Shown here: one piece after another, positions 52,339 through 62,915 of the stretch
Numbering within the stretch: position 1 is the first letter of the stretch
How the letters are laid out: each line of letters opens with the position of its first letter
Assembly: GCA_047495785.1 (NCBI GenBank)
Contig: JBLDXI010000030.1
Location: 558,001-622,000 of the forward strand
DNA from: Lepidodermella squamata
Lineage: Eukaryota; Gastrotricha
Length of the DNA: 64,000 nt
Reading direction: 5' to 3'
Program-made: the position numbers and the translations under genes
Notes under the pieces: generated by a model
The model's input: the letters and a program-made list of their open reading frames with translations, nothing else
Databases searched by the model: none
Told to the model about the DNA's origin: nothing

Positions 52339-55300
52339 ATGGAATTGAAAAAAACTAGTCAGCTAGAACTCTCGAGAAAATTCAATTTGGGTATCACAAC
52401 TTACGTATTTCGCGAAAATGAAGCATCAAATTCAATCACCACCCCCCAAAATCAGTCAGGCGAAGGCCGCCCCGCAAAACGTCGTCGTCGAGTCTCCGTC
52501 GCCACCACCACCACCTCCAACCCCTCAATCATCAAAACAGCGCCGAAAAATTCAACCACCCAAAAAAAAGGTGATAACATCCTCCAATCCGACACCCAGG
52601 GTTCCCAAGTTTCCGATAGTTCCGAAATCTCAGTCGACCCCCATACCCAATCACCCAATCAGTCAGCTGTTAGCCCAGTCAATACCACAGATAAGGGTGT
52701 ACAAGGTTCAACAACTAAGCGAGCAACCGTCGACATCGTCGACCAATTCAAAGAGCTTTACGCTAGTTATCTACAAATATCAGCAGCCATAACTCGGGAC
52801 TTCCAACCACGGGACTATGTTAGACTCATTATTTGCAACGATAGCCTACTTCAAACCCCAATTTGTACAAAATATCTGAAAGTTGAGAATTTTACTGTTG
52901 ATGAGGTGGTATCGCAAACGTCAAAAGTTCTCAATTCGAAACAGGCCCTCTCTCATAAGTGAGTTCCTTCAGCAGTTATAAAAAAAATTGCCTCCTTAAA
53001 ATCTTAACATTTGTTTTCTATTACCCTTAAGTCCCAACGATTGGAAGATTTATGTGAAACACGTTAAGGTGGGCGAAGGAGTTAAAGGGGCAGCATCCCG
53101 AGCAAAAATAGGAGAAAAAATCACATCATTTCTCGCGCGCTTAACCTCCATCCTATTGATTTACACCGACGCGTCTTTGCCGGACAATAACTACTGCTTG
53201 TTCAGGTCGGTTGTCGTTGGGAAAGGGGCTAGGGATTTCGAAGCCGGCCGCATTTCAACACACTCGTGGGATCTACTGAGGTATAACGCTCGCCATCAAA
53301 CTATTAGAGCTAAGCAGCTAATGAATTCTGCCAAAATTCCATTAAATAAACAACGATACGACGTAGACGATTTAGACCTAATCTACCCAGTCCTGAGAGC
53401 TGAGAATCCTAATTATCAGCTCGTAGTTTTCAACATATCCAATAAAGCCCTCGTGAAATGTTTACCTCATTCGTTACCCCACTGTCATCAGTCCGAGATC
53501 GAACGAATATTCATTCTCTACATCCCTCCCGAAGAAATGGTGTCGAGTGATCTTACCTCAATTGGTCATTTTTGCGCTGCCAAGTCGATCGGTGCAGTGA
53601 TTCCGGATTTTTGCCTGGTGTGTCTGAAACAGGTCCGTAGTTTGAGGCGGCATAAGTGTCGTACTTCCGACCAACGACAGTGCCATCGATGCTTCATGTA
53701 CAACAACCCGTCGTGCTTCGTTGCATCGTCCCCATCGACGTATCAGTATTGCGCTTCTTGTTTTCGGGCCTTCGCATCAGCTGAGTGTTATGATCGCCAT
53801 CTGCAAATACAAAAATTTACAAAAACAATCACAACGACTGCGTGTGAGCGATATGCTTACTGTTCGGAATGTCGAGGCACGGTATTAAGGGGGCGGTTAA
53901 CAAAACATAAGCATCGAAAACCCTCATGCCCACACTGCGGAGTGGTACTCAGCACATGGCCAGTTAGTGAGAAAGATGCTGATCCTGAAGAAATAGAACA
54001 TGTAACAACTAGAAACGACCACGTGTGTTGCCTGCCCGTGTTTAAGCCCAAGGTTTATGGTTCGAAATCTGACACTAAGAATAGGTATTTTAACTTGACC
54101 GACTGGCCAATCACTATTTGCGCCGATATCGAAACGGTGAAAGAATCCAATTCGATTCTCTCGCCTGTACTCGTGTGCGCAAAAATTCACTGCGAATTAT
54201 GTCGAGAATTTTCTTCGAGCCAAATTTGCGATTTTTGTGCCCCCTCTGACCACGTTTTTATCACACAAGACCCCGCATGGCAGTGCAAAAATGAGCCAGT
54301 CAAAAATTTCTTGCAATTCATTTTCAAACTTTGTGAGGAAAAGAACAAAAAAATCTTGGTCTTTTTCCACAATTTGCGAGGTAAATTTAAAAAAAAAACA
54401 CCACCACCAGTACTATAAATTTTCCAATAATTAATCAAAAGGTTTCGATGGATTCTTCGTGCTACAAGCTCTTCATGATTTGAAAATTCGAATCAAGACA
54501 GTGGAAAATAACGGGCTTCTTACTTGCATCGAAGTGAAGAAAAAAATCAAGTTTCTTGATAGCCTGAATTTCATGCAACAAAAATTGTCCTCGCTACCTA
54601 GCATGTTTGGCTACTCGGAAACTAAAACCATTTTCCCCATCGAGTGGCTAACTCCCGAGCATTTTGATCGCAATTGTCAAGGCGCGATTCCCCCCTTAGA
54701 CGCATTTACACCACGTCAACGCTCGGAAGATATGGCACTTATCAAGCAATGCCAAGCTAGAGGATTGTATTATAAGGAGGATCTAACAGCATATTGTTTG
54801 AACGATTGCGAGGTGAGCATGCGAAAAAATAGCTATATGATTTTATATTATTGCTGGTTTTTTTATGCTCAAAGGTTCTAAAGAAAGCTGTTATCGCATT
54901 TCAATCTATGATTCGAAACCTCACAACTTGTGATCGCTTTCCTACCGGATGGGACCCGTACGAAAATAGCATGACAATTTCGTCCCTAAGGTAATATCCT
55001 AGTTCATCACCACCTCTCCTAACACCAATTGGACCCATTTTCAGCCAAAATATCTACCGATCAGTATTCATGACCCCATCCAGTATTACCCTTATACCAG
55101 AAAAAGGATTCAACAGCAATAACAACCAAACAAGTGACTTGGCAGATATGTTCCTTACCTGGTTAAGTGTCCGGGATCAGTTGTACTTGCAAACAGCTTT
55201 CAACATCGGCGAAAAACGCATCTTCATCCCAGAATTGAACAAATACGTCCGCGTCGATGGCTACCAGGACCGGTCGGAATTAAATCAACCTGATCTAGTT

Positions 55301-57241
55301 GTTGAGGTTTGCCCATTGGCAATCTCTTGCACTGTTTTAATCGCCTTTTTCCGTTTCATTTTCATGTTCACTCGAAGATATGCGGCTGCTTCTATCATTC
55401 GTAAGCACAACAAAATTTTGAAATTTTTTATTAAAAATTATGTTTCATTTACCAAGGTGTGACCAGTGCTTTGCTGTACATCATCAGCATGGATCGCTCC
55501 ATCCTATTGCACGAGTCTCGCATCAAACCGTGTTCAACAGCACCATTCGCAGGCTAGACGCCATTAAGAACGCCGGCTACAACGTGGTTGTTTACTGGGA
55601 ACATGAAATTAAACAGCTGGAAAGGACGGATCTGGCTTTTCGAGCTTTTGCCGAAAATTGGCGAAGTAATCGCGACGACTCAGTGACTCCATTGAAACCG
55701 AGAGACGCCCTGTTTGGAGGTAATGAAAAAAATTGCATAATTATTAAAATGTGATTATTGAAATATTCCGTATATTAGGGAGGGTGGAAGTATTTGCAGG
55801 TCACATCAGGTCGACTGAGACATCGAAAATATGGCACTACGACGTTGTTAGGTGAAATAGTACAAAAAATTACTTCAATTATTATTTGTATTTTTTTTCT
55901 AGCATGTATCCGTACATTCAATTCTCTCACAATTTCGGCGTTGGGCCAGTGTGTAAGAAGTCTTTGCAGTTGCGCGGAAATGACGCGGCTATTCGCAGCT
56001 ACATTCTCAGTGCTGAGAATTTCGGGCGATGTTATGGACTTATTAAAGTTAAAATAGCCGGCCCCTGGCCATCTATGACTCCCAAGTGTCTACCTCCAGT
56101 TCTTCCGATTAGAATAAAAAAGCGTACTTACTATGCTTTATGTGCGAAATGTGCTGAGATACACGAGCAAAATCAATGTGAGCACAAACAACCCATAGAT
56201 CGCGCGTGGACGGGGACATATACGTTAGCTGAAATTTACACTGCGTTAGAGGAAGGGTACCACTTGATAGAAGCGTATGAACTCTGGGTTTGGCCAGATA
56301 CTAGTAACAACCTATTTCGGCCGTTTATCGCTAAATTAATGGCGTTAAAAATAGAGGCTTCGCCATTTGAGCACGCGGATGACAAAGAAATGCGCGAAAA
56401 CTTTGCCAAACAATGTCGCGACCAGCAGAACCTAGAGATTAACCCAGATAAACTGACAAAATCAGGCACGCCTGCGATGAGATCGACAGTGAAACAAGCG
56501 CTAAATAGTAATTGGGGTAAACTTGCGCAACGGGCATCATGCGAGCGAGTAATATACGCTGATACTAGGAAAGATCTACTCGATATATGGGCAGACCCTG
56601 AAAAAACCATTATTGACTTGCAACCGATAGGTCGCAATGACGCGAGTCAGAGAGTAAGGATTGTATACGAAACTAGTGACGAATACGTTACAACGCTAAA
56701 AACCACAAATCTAGTTCTCGCCGCGCATATAACTGCATATGGGCGCCTTTATCTGTTCAAATCGATGAAAGCGTTGATAGCAGCAGGGGCAAAGCTAGTC
56801 TATTGCGATACTGACTCGATTGTTTTTGCCGCCGCAAATGATGATTCTGAGTGGCGCGAAGCTATAAAAGTTGGAAATATGTTAGGCGAATGGTCGAATG
56901 AATGTGGGGACGAAAGTACGTTCATCGACGAATTCATCAGCCTAGGGTGCAAACTGTACAGCGCAAAACTATCATCAGGGGTTGTAAAGCTGCGGGCAAA
57001 AGGAATATCACGAAATTTGAAATACTCACCTGACGATGTGTGTTCATTTGAAAACATGAAACACCTATTGACCAACCATTTTAGCGACGCGAAGAAATTA
57101 CCAGTTCCGCAGACCACCATGAAGCGGATGAGGGCACCAGTAGCAGGGATTAGGGTAGATGAAGGAATGAAGTGCATAGGTATCACTCTAAATAAGCGGC
57201 GATTTAACGCAAGCGACTTGTCGACATCGGACCCTTACTAG
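52339..57241 (+). CDS. polB: Family B DNA polymerase (protein-primed type), eight exons
   Basis: Exons: 52339-52958, 53032-54380, 54442-54812, 54875-54990, 55045-55306, about 55443-55719, 55779-55851, 55903-57241; about 1,470 residues if joined. The N-terminal region is disordered and basic (residues about 40-130). A Cys/His-rich zinc region spans the middle of exon 2. The exonuclease domain starts with an acidic ADIETV motif and an FHN motif at the exon 2 end. Polymerase motif A (SMYP) straddles the last intron; motif B is NSNWGKLAQ; motif C is YCDTDSIVF; a KGISR motif follows. These mark pPolB of Polintons and relatives. Phases fit for every intron, but the acceptor before 55443 lacks AG (ATG instead), so either a non-canonical site is used or this copy is damaged. 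Start uncertain: the frame is open to 52261, and ATG 52339 is the first. Confidence 0.85.
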
Positions 57242-57303
57242 CTCTCTCTCCCTCTCTCTCTCTCCCCTCCCATTCTCTCCCTCCCATTCTCTCCCTCCCT
57301 CTG
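57242..57303 (+). repeat. CT/CCCT-rich tract after polB
   Basis: Pyrimidine tract (CTCTCTCTCC units and CCCATTCTCTCC repeats) beginning directly after the polymerase stop codon. An AATAAA follows at about 57314. Confidence 0.8.
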
Positions 57304-57428
57304 TGTGTAAATAACAATAAAAATTTGAAAAAATCCAACTACATCAGTGTAATTTTTATATACCCTTAGAAATATTGCCGAATTGTTATTACGCTGCTCA
57401 TCGTATCGCAAACATCAAAGCCATCATC

Positions 57429-57983
57429 ATGGACCGAGACCTCACAGAATATGACCAGATTATAACCCCGAGCCTTACCCTACAGGTAACAAGACTGAAC
57501 ACATACATCTGCTCGCGATATCTCACGTTCACAATGTCATCCCGCCATTTTCTTGATGAATTCGCCCCGGCTTTGCTGCGCTCGGCAGCAAATTTTGTGC
57601 ATGCTGCCGCGGCGGATGTCAGCGACGTGGACTCGAGCATCTATCGGCCGGAGTTACTATATGGGTACCAGCCAACCGTCTACACAGTGCTAGGCCCGCA
57701 CTGTGTAGCACGCGACTACTACATATCGCTGACCAAACAACCAAACTCGCCAGCAATGACTGTAGTGATAAATCAGCTGAAGTATGCCTTCGACAAGTCT
57801 TTGCACTACCACTTCCTCGAATCGGTCCACAATGAGATCACCATCGGATATGAATCCGAATTCAAACTCCTGGTCGATGCTGTGGAGTACGTGATGGTCA
57901 ATGAGGAGTTGAGACGCTGTATGTCGCAGCTTAGGGACAACGACCACGATGAGGAGGAAGAAGAGGAGGACGACGAATACTAA
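57429..57983 (+). CDS. Virus-like element orphan with acidic tail, 184 residues
   Basis: The ATG at 57429 (MDRDLTEYDQIITPSLTLQV) is the first in a frame open from 57375. The body looks globular (RHFLDEFAPALLRSAANFVH, AMTVVINQLKYAFDKSLHYH) and the C-terminus is a run of Asp/Glu. No family recognised. Acidic tails often occur in DNA-mimic or chaperone-like proteins, but this is not evidence of function. A TTAG acceptor-like site precedes it, so a 5' exon is possible. Confidence 0.65.
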   Translation: MDRDLTEYDQIITPSLTLQVTRLNTYICSRYLTFTMSSRHFLDEFAPALLRSAANFVHAAAADVSDVDSSIYRPELLYGYQPTVYTVLGPHCVARDYYISLTKQPNSPAMTVVINQLKYAFDKSLHYHFLESVHNEITIGYESEFKLLVDAVEYVMVNEELRRCMSQLRDNDHDEEEEEEDDEY

Positions 57984-58319
57984 TCTGTGATATCGGTGTA
58001 ATGATCTACCCTCCCTCGCAAGTCACCTACTGGTATTTATGTACATCTTACCTATAATTGTCATGTATCATTGCAGTGCTGTATAAACTACTTATATCCA
58101 ACTACCAATCTATATATCTGTTCTTTTTCTACATAACGAAAAAAAATCGCAACTAAAAATAAATATTAATCGCCATCTTGATTAATAATCGCCACGTTAT
58201 CCCAGTTTCGTTTTTTTTTTATCTACAAAAATTATATACCCACCAATAAACAGTATAGCATTGTAATTAATAATAATTTTTGTAATTTTTAGACTTGCTT
58301 ATTTCTAATTTCTAATTCT

Positions 58320-59294
58320 ATGGCGCTACCAACAATCACGCGGACCGTTTTCACCCCCGCCCTGGTTCGACGCGACATCTGCAACAACGTGACGCTAGCC
58401 TTCGCCCACTGCGTAGAACAAAACCTGAAAGGTGTCATGTTGATGACAAATGGTGTGACTGCGGATCCTCATTACACCGAAGTCGTCGACAGCGAGGACG
58501 AAGGGTTGGTTGGCGACTCCCAAACGCATCTATCGCACGAAATTACTCCCAATGACGCGAGAGTCTATGCCGACAAGACCTCTCGGCACGTCATTGCGGA
58601 GTATGACTGCCAATATACCATCATATTGTCGCATCTCAATTTCCTCTACAGCGAGTGTCAGCCTGAGTGGTCTAATAACCAGGGCGGTGGGGCGGAACCA
58701 GATGTCACTTATTTCGGCGGAACCCCCACTTTCGACTATGTCATGTGGCTGACCTTGAAATACATTCGTGATGGGTGCATGAATCGACTGGGTATCGCGA
58801 ACGCGCCTACAACCTTTCCGTGTTCTCAGACGACCTATCTGTCGTATGAAAATCGCCCAGTAGAAGAGTCAGAGACTGACTACGGCGTAGCTTCTGCGCT
58901 ATTTGACCGACTTGCAGGGGCAACGGTTGCTACCCTGCGACTTGAAGACGTACGAGTGGTTGGCAAGTACCTTTTGAACGGTACTGTTGTACGCGTGCAC
59001 GTTTCATATGTAGAAATGGGGCGGAGATATCTATTAAGCGAGAAGGTCACAGGGGTAGCCTTAAACGAGTTAGTAGCATCGGTGGGCAGTGTGCTCTACG
59101 TGTCGACCACGGGGGTGATGCCAACCGTATCCCTGCGACGTATTGTTTCGGCCCTTCGAGTTTGGGCTGACCCAATGCGTGTCTACTCAACGGAGGAAAC
59201 CAGACAACTCTATTCTAACGAGTTAGGAGCCATCATGGACCGCATTCTGCTAGCAATGTTACATCTGGCTACCGTTGAACCAATGGACACATAA
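58320..59294 (+). CDS. Virus-like element orphan, 324 residues
   Basis: Intact frame starting MALPTITRTVFTPALVRRD. It appears to be a soluble mixed alpha/beta protein, with an acidic patch (VVDSEDEG) near residue 60. No signal peptide, zinc cluster or nucleotide-binding motif is seen. Codon use is like that of its neighbours. Its position between the polymerase and the kinase, on the plus strand, suggests an early or regulatory role, by context alone. Confidence 0.7.
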   Translation: MALPTITRTVFTPALVRRDICNNVTLAFAHCVEQNLKGVMLMTNGVTADPHYTEVVDSEDEGLVGDSQTHLSHEITPNDARVYADKTSRHVIAEYDCQYTIILSHLNFLYSECQPEWSNNQGGGAEPDVTYFGGTPTFDYVMWLTLKYIRDGCMNRLGIANAPTTFPCSQTTYLSYENRPVEESETDYGVASALFDRLAGATVATLRLEDVRVVGKYLLNGTVVRVHVSYVEMGRRYLLSEKVTGVALNELVASVGSVLYVSTTGVMPTVSLRRIVSALRVWADPMRVYSTEETRQLYSNELGAIMDRILLAMLHLATVEPMDT

Positions 59295-59914
59295 TAGTAA
59301 GATTAGGATAACTTTCTAGTTGGTAGTCTACTACTGAGTCACAAGAACATAACTGCCAGCCAGCCACGCCGATATATAGAACTACTACTACTACTTTCTA
59401 AGGGTTTGTCTTCGCGTGCCACACACACACGCCAATACACACAAACCAATAATTAACATACTTACCTCGTTAATTATCCGCTTTTGAGCCCGCGTTGGGT
59501 GCGTGTGTGAGTTTTTCGCCACCAATCCACCAAATTCCTTGATTTTCTCTGTGTGTTGAAGTACCGTCACGTGTATTAATTAGGAGCTCGTACACACGTT
59601 GCGATTTGTATTGTTATTGATCCGCTATCGTCGTCGTCGTCGTCGTCGTCGTAATCGTCCCACCTTTGCTTTTCGTGGTTGCGGACTGCAGTGTTCTTCA
59701 CTGCACACTCAGGGGGCGCATGCACGCATCGGCGCCTTCTCGATCGTAACAACTCGGAGGTAAATACTAGGGCTACCACTGCTGCACCTGGTGCTCCATC
59801 TATGATTGGCTAATTGCTTGCGTGCAACGTGTACAAACATTCCGGCTTTTTTTCTCCTCATCTTCGTCTTCATCCTTCATTCATTTGAAGTCGTCACATC
59901 GTCATCATAAATCG
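59295..59914. repeat. Intergenic, simple-repeat rich
   Basis: Contains an (ACT)n run at about 59380-59393, an (AC)n-like stretch at about 59420, and eight CGT units at 59628-59651. The opposite strand reads poly-Asp by chance. No gene supported. Confidence 0.6.
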
Positions 59915-59989
59915 ATGCTTCTTAATCCAGCTGTGTGCATAACTTCGTCGCTGTCGGTCGTAGCAGGTGAGCCATCGGGGGGTCGCCCC

Positions 59990-60024
<35 letters not shown>

Positions 60025-60304
60025 AGACCGTCCGCCCGCTGCATATCCGGTATCGTCTGTAAATAATAATAATAATAATAATAATAATGGTCATCAGCCA
60101 ATTGGTGTGCTGTTGCATCAATCACATACCAGTAGTAGTAGTATTAATAGCAGCGTCGTCGTCGGTAGTTCCAATATTAACAGTAACACCAGTGTTAGTA
60201 CTCACTACTGCGTGTTTCAAATTTGCACATATACCATAGTTGTGTTCATAACTATCGCAAGTCTAATATATGTAATCTATGAAATGATCGAATCATTGAT
60301 ATAA
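59915..60304 (+). CDS. Low-complexity protein with C-terminal membrane anchor (tentative)
   Basis: 129 residues from the ATG at 59915. It includes a 12-residue proline run encoded by (CCG)n at 59990-60022, an asparagine run encoded by (AAT)n at 60061-60088, Ser-rich sequence, and a strong C-terminal hydrophobic helix (ICTYTIVVFITIASLIYVIY) followed by a short charged tail. That layout fits a tail-anchored membrane protein. The repeat content makes chance possible, but the frame stays open through both repeats into the helix. Confidence 0.45.
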
Positions 60305-60550
60305 ATATATGTATCATTCATGAATATATTAATCAAAAAAATGACACATGTGAACTGTAAAGACGATGTCAACAATAATAACCGGGATGATGATGATGAT
60401 AATCTTGTCTATGAGTTATGCGATCTGACTGACTGCGCGGGCACAGCGGGGATTTAAAAAAAATTTACCGCTCAAGGCCTTGTACATGAATTATTAAAAA
60501 ATCTTCAATGTTTAACAATTTCTTGTTTTTTTTTAGTTTTGAAAATTATT
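60305..60550. other. Intergenic with a 38-codon frame before the kinase
   Basis: A short frame at 60341-60457 encodes an Asp-rich peptide ending in DLTDCAGTAGI. A T-rich acceptor-like TTTTTTTTAG ends at 60535, so the kinase transcript may have a 5'-UTR intron. Neither is certain. Confidence 0.3.
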
Positions 60551-61326
60551 ATGCTACATAGCAACTGGGATTTTCCTTGGCAACGCGACGTCGCCGGTAT
60601 CGGATCGATTCGACTCATCATTGGACCAATGTTCAGGTACGTTGCATATATTTTATGATGATCAATATAAGTTAATTGCTTCTATTCAATAGTGGGAAAT
60701 CAGCAGAGCTGCATCGTAGAGTCAACAAATATGCTGAAGCTGAATGTGGTGTCGTGCTGATTCAATATGCGTATCCCATTGTCGACCGTATTCATGGGTG
60801 CACCGCAACTCTGCACAGAAATGTGGCAATTCGCTCACTGCAGTCACTCGAATCATCTGTTACGCTGACCTCAATGAACAATTATCGTTTGATTGCAATC
60901 GACGATGGGCAATTCTTTCCGTCTGATTTGGCAGTTGTTGCTCATCGAATGGCTAGCGCTGGGAAGGATGTGATAATCGCATCACTGGATTCTGATTTTG
61001 CTCGTCGACCTTTTTATCATATTGCAGACCTGATTTGTCGAGCGGAAAGTGTTTCAAAACTATTGGCAGTATGCAAAAACTGTCTGAACCCTCACGGGCT
61101 ATACACCTATCGATGGTCAAGCGATAATACTCTTCGTGTGTATGGTCGTGGTAACTACGTTGCTCTGTGTCGCCGGTGCTATTTGGAATTTCAAATGCTC
61201 GCCGGGTCAATAGCCAACCAAGAACAACAACAACAACAACAGCAGCAATCATCTTCATCCGCAACAACGGCAGCAGCCTCATCTATATCTTCTTCTGTAG
61301 AATTCTCATCATCGTCGATTCTGTAG
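60551..61326 (+). CDS. tk: Thymidine kinase (TK1 type), spliced
   Basis: Two exons: 60551-60636 and 60693-61326, with a 56-base GT-AG intron, about 239 residues. The intron cuts through the P-loop GPMFSGKS, so neither exon alone has an intact nucleotide site. After splicing the frame continues with the metal-binding acidic motif (IDDGQFF, where DEGQFF is usual), the structural zinc pairs CKNC and CRRC, and the substrate-loop region ending YVALCRRCY. It would phosphorylate thymidine to dTMP and feed viral DNA synthesis. The C-terminus carries poly-Gln and poly-Ser runs from (CAA)n, outside the enzyme fold. The IDDGQFF change keeps the first acid but replaces the glutamate by aspartate, which may affect catalysis. 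Confidence 0.85.
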
Positions 61327-61424
61327 AATAACGCATAAAAATAACCGTGTAGTTGAGTAGATCTCTCACAAAAAAACATCAAAAAAAAACTACGCCATGA
61401 GTCAATGTACATTATTTTGGTTTA

Positions 61425-62498
61425 TTAATTATTAAATCCTATCCAATTAAGATTAGTTGGGTTCAATGAGTTAGGCTGAGTGGAACTGCTTGTAAATTTG
61501 TGTTTCTTTGTCACTGGTGTAGGGTGCATGGATGTTGCTGTTTTTGTTGGTGATGGCTGTGTCTGGTTCAAATTTGCAAATGACCCTTTCGGGTACAACG
61601 ATTGATTAGATATCAGATTTTTCGGCATGTTTGTCAGCTCGATCAATTTTTTGATGTTTTTAACTGCTGGTGAAGCAATAGGCTTTTGGGAGTTTTTTGC
61701 AGTAATGTAATTTAAAGCCTCATGTGCGTTCAATCGATGTTCGACCCCCTCATCGTCCCCAAATATAATTTGTTGATTTGGGAGATCAAATTGAACACCG
61801 TGATCTTTCGATGCAATCGTTGTCAGAAATGTGCATATACTGTCGGCAGTGGATCGTTGTGCTGGTTTGAACCCTTTGTATAGGGCCGCTATGTCCTTGT
61901 TAACTTTCTCATCACTACTAATATCACCGCCCAGCCTACTCTTCTTCTTATTAGCTGATTCCTGGCCGTTATTATTTGCTGTGGTAGCAGTATCAGTAAC
62001 CGTCCGTGATGTGTTGAGTTGCGTCGCTGGTGTTGCGTTTGATAGATTAGAGCCTATCCCATTTTCATTAGCATAGAATAGCTTTCTAAACAATGAGTAA
62101 TCATCTTCGTTATCAGATTCTTGAGTTTTATTAGGCTCTGTTGGCGTTGAGGGCGATGGACGTTTGTTAGTACTAGAGCGTCTAGCATCCAATAATTTAA
62201 TGTCTTTTTGAAGGGCCTGAAACTGTGTGAATAACTCTCCAAATTTTCTCATCGTATCGCTATACGTCATGCCAGGCGGAGGATGTGATAGTTGCAAAAT
62301 GTTACCCATTTCATCTGATACTGTTTGTAGTTTGGACATTTCTACAGGGTCCATGAGTGTTTGTTTAAGCATAGCGCGTTTAGTAATTGCTTCCATTGGG
62401 GACTGATGGGCGTGTGATGTTGCTGTAGTTGTTGTTGGTTGTGGTTGTGTTGCTGAGGAATATGGCACAATCATGTATCGTTTTGCCGTGGTTTTCAT
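61425..62498 (-). CDS. Virus-like element orphan, 357 residues, in the morphogenesis block
   Basis: Intact minus-strand frame starting MKTTAKRYMIVPYSS. Residues 20-170 are Thr/Ser/Asn-rich with a helical part (MRKFGELFTQFQALQKDIKL). The C-terminal half has a small globular segment (VEHRLNAHEALNYITAKNSQ, then a helix). The short basic start followed by 'MIVP' and the gene order next to the pX-like gene recall a protein commonly found beside it in Polintons and adintoviruses; function unknown there too. The stop codon is embedded in TTAATAAA, serving as the polyadenylation signal. Convergent with the thymidine kinase. Confidence 0.65.
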   Translation of the reverse strand: MKTTAKRYMIVPYSSATQPQPTTTTATSHAHQSPMEAITKRAMLKQTLMDPVEMSKLQTVSDEMGNILQLSHPPPGMTYSDTMRKFGELFTQFQALQKDIKLLDARRSSTNKRPSPSTPTEPNKTQESDNEDDYSLFRKLFYANENGIGSNLSNATPATQLNTSRTVTDTATTANNNGQESANKKKSRLGGDISSDEKVNKDIAALYKGFKPAQRSTADSICTFLTTIASKDHGVQFDLPNQQIIFGDDEGVEHRLNAHEALNYITAKNSQKPIASPAVKNIKKLIELTNMPKNLISNQSLYPKGSFANLNQTQPSPTKTATSMHPTPVTKKHKFTSSSTQPNSLNPTNLNWIGFNN

Positions 62499-62510
62499 GT
62501 TTTTTTTTGT

Positions 62511-62891
62511 TTACTTTCCTCGATTTACTATCGACTCAATTAATGTTGGAATAAGGCTAGTTAGGGATGAAAGTAAGATAGGAATGAATGCCCCTTGTCC
62601 ACTTTGAATCAGGCGCTGTCGGCTTTGCTCGATACTATTGCCTTGGCCAACTTTTTTTATGGCGTTTCTATACTGTTTCAATCTGCGCACTGTGTTTGGT
62701 GGAAGTTTCTGATTTTTCGCTAGCACATTTAACGCGATTTCCGCTATTATATGAATTACGGAGGATGGTGCAATTTGTAACAATAAACCTCGTTCTTTTT
62801 TATTCTTAGCATTAATAATGAGTCGTAAAAAGTGCATCAATCGTTTGGCCTTGGATTTCCGGTGTTTATTGGTGCCGGGGTTGCGTGCCAT
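62511..62891 (-). CDS. pX-like virion core protein
   Basis: 126 residues. A basic N-terminal arm (KHRKSKAKRLMHFLRLIINA) is followed by helices with a conserved-looking basic patch (NTVRRLKQYRNAIKKVG) and a C-terminal hydrophobic helix (PILLSSLTSLIPTLIESIV). This layout is typical of the small adenovirus-pX-like proteins of Polintons and adintoviruses, thought to package DNA or disrupt membranes. Only 12 bases separate its stop from the next ATG, and 24 separate the ATPase stop from its own ATG. Confidence 0.7.
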   Translation of the reverse strand: MARNPGTNKHRKSKAKRLMHFLRLIINAKNKKERGLLLQIAPSSVIHIIAEIALNVLAKNQKLPPNTVRRLKQYRNAIKKVGQGNSIEQSRQRLIQSGQGAFIPILLSSLTSLIPTLIESIVNRGK

Positions 62892-62915
62892 GAAATTCTA
62901 TTGCTAGTACAGCTG

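Noticed and set aside
52418-52792. Proline-rich frame overlapping the polymerase first exon
   Set aside because: Out of frame with the polymerase and made of low-complexity Pro/Ser/Lys; best explained as the shadow of the repetitive coding sequence.
56236-56637. 133-residue minus-strand frame inside polB
   Set aside because: Antisense to conserved polymerase sequence; no independent signal.
59576-59779. Poly-Asp frame on the minus strand
   Set aside because: Produced by the (CGT)n repeat; starts and ends without regulatory or homology support.
59894-60125. Poly-Arg and poly-Ala minus-strand frames
   Set aside because: Readings of the (CCG)n and (AAT)n repeats on the opposite strand.
60574-60593. 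Similarity of GGCAACGCG..GTCGC in the kinase exon to the junction at 48029
   Set aside because: Only about 14 matching bases; too short to be taken as a repeated element end.
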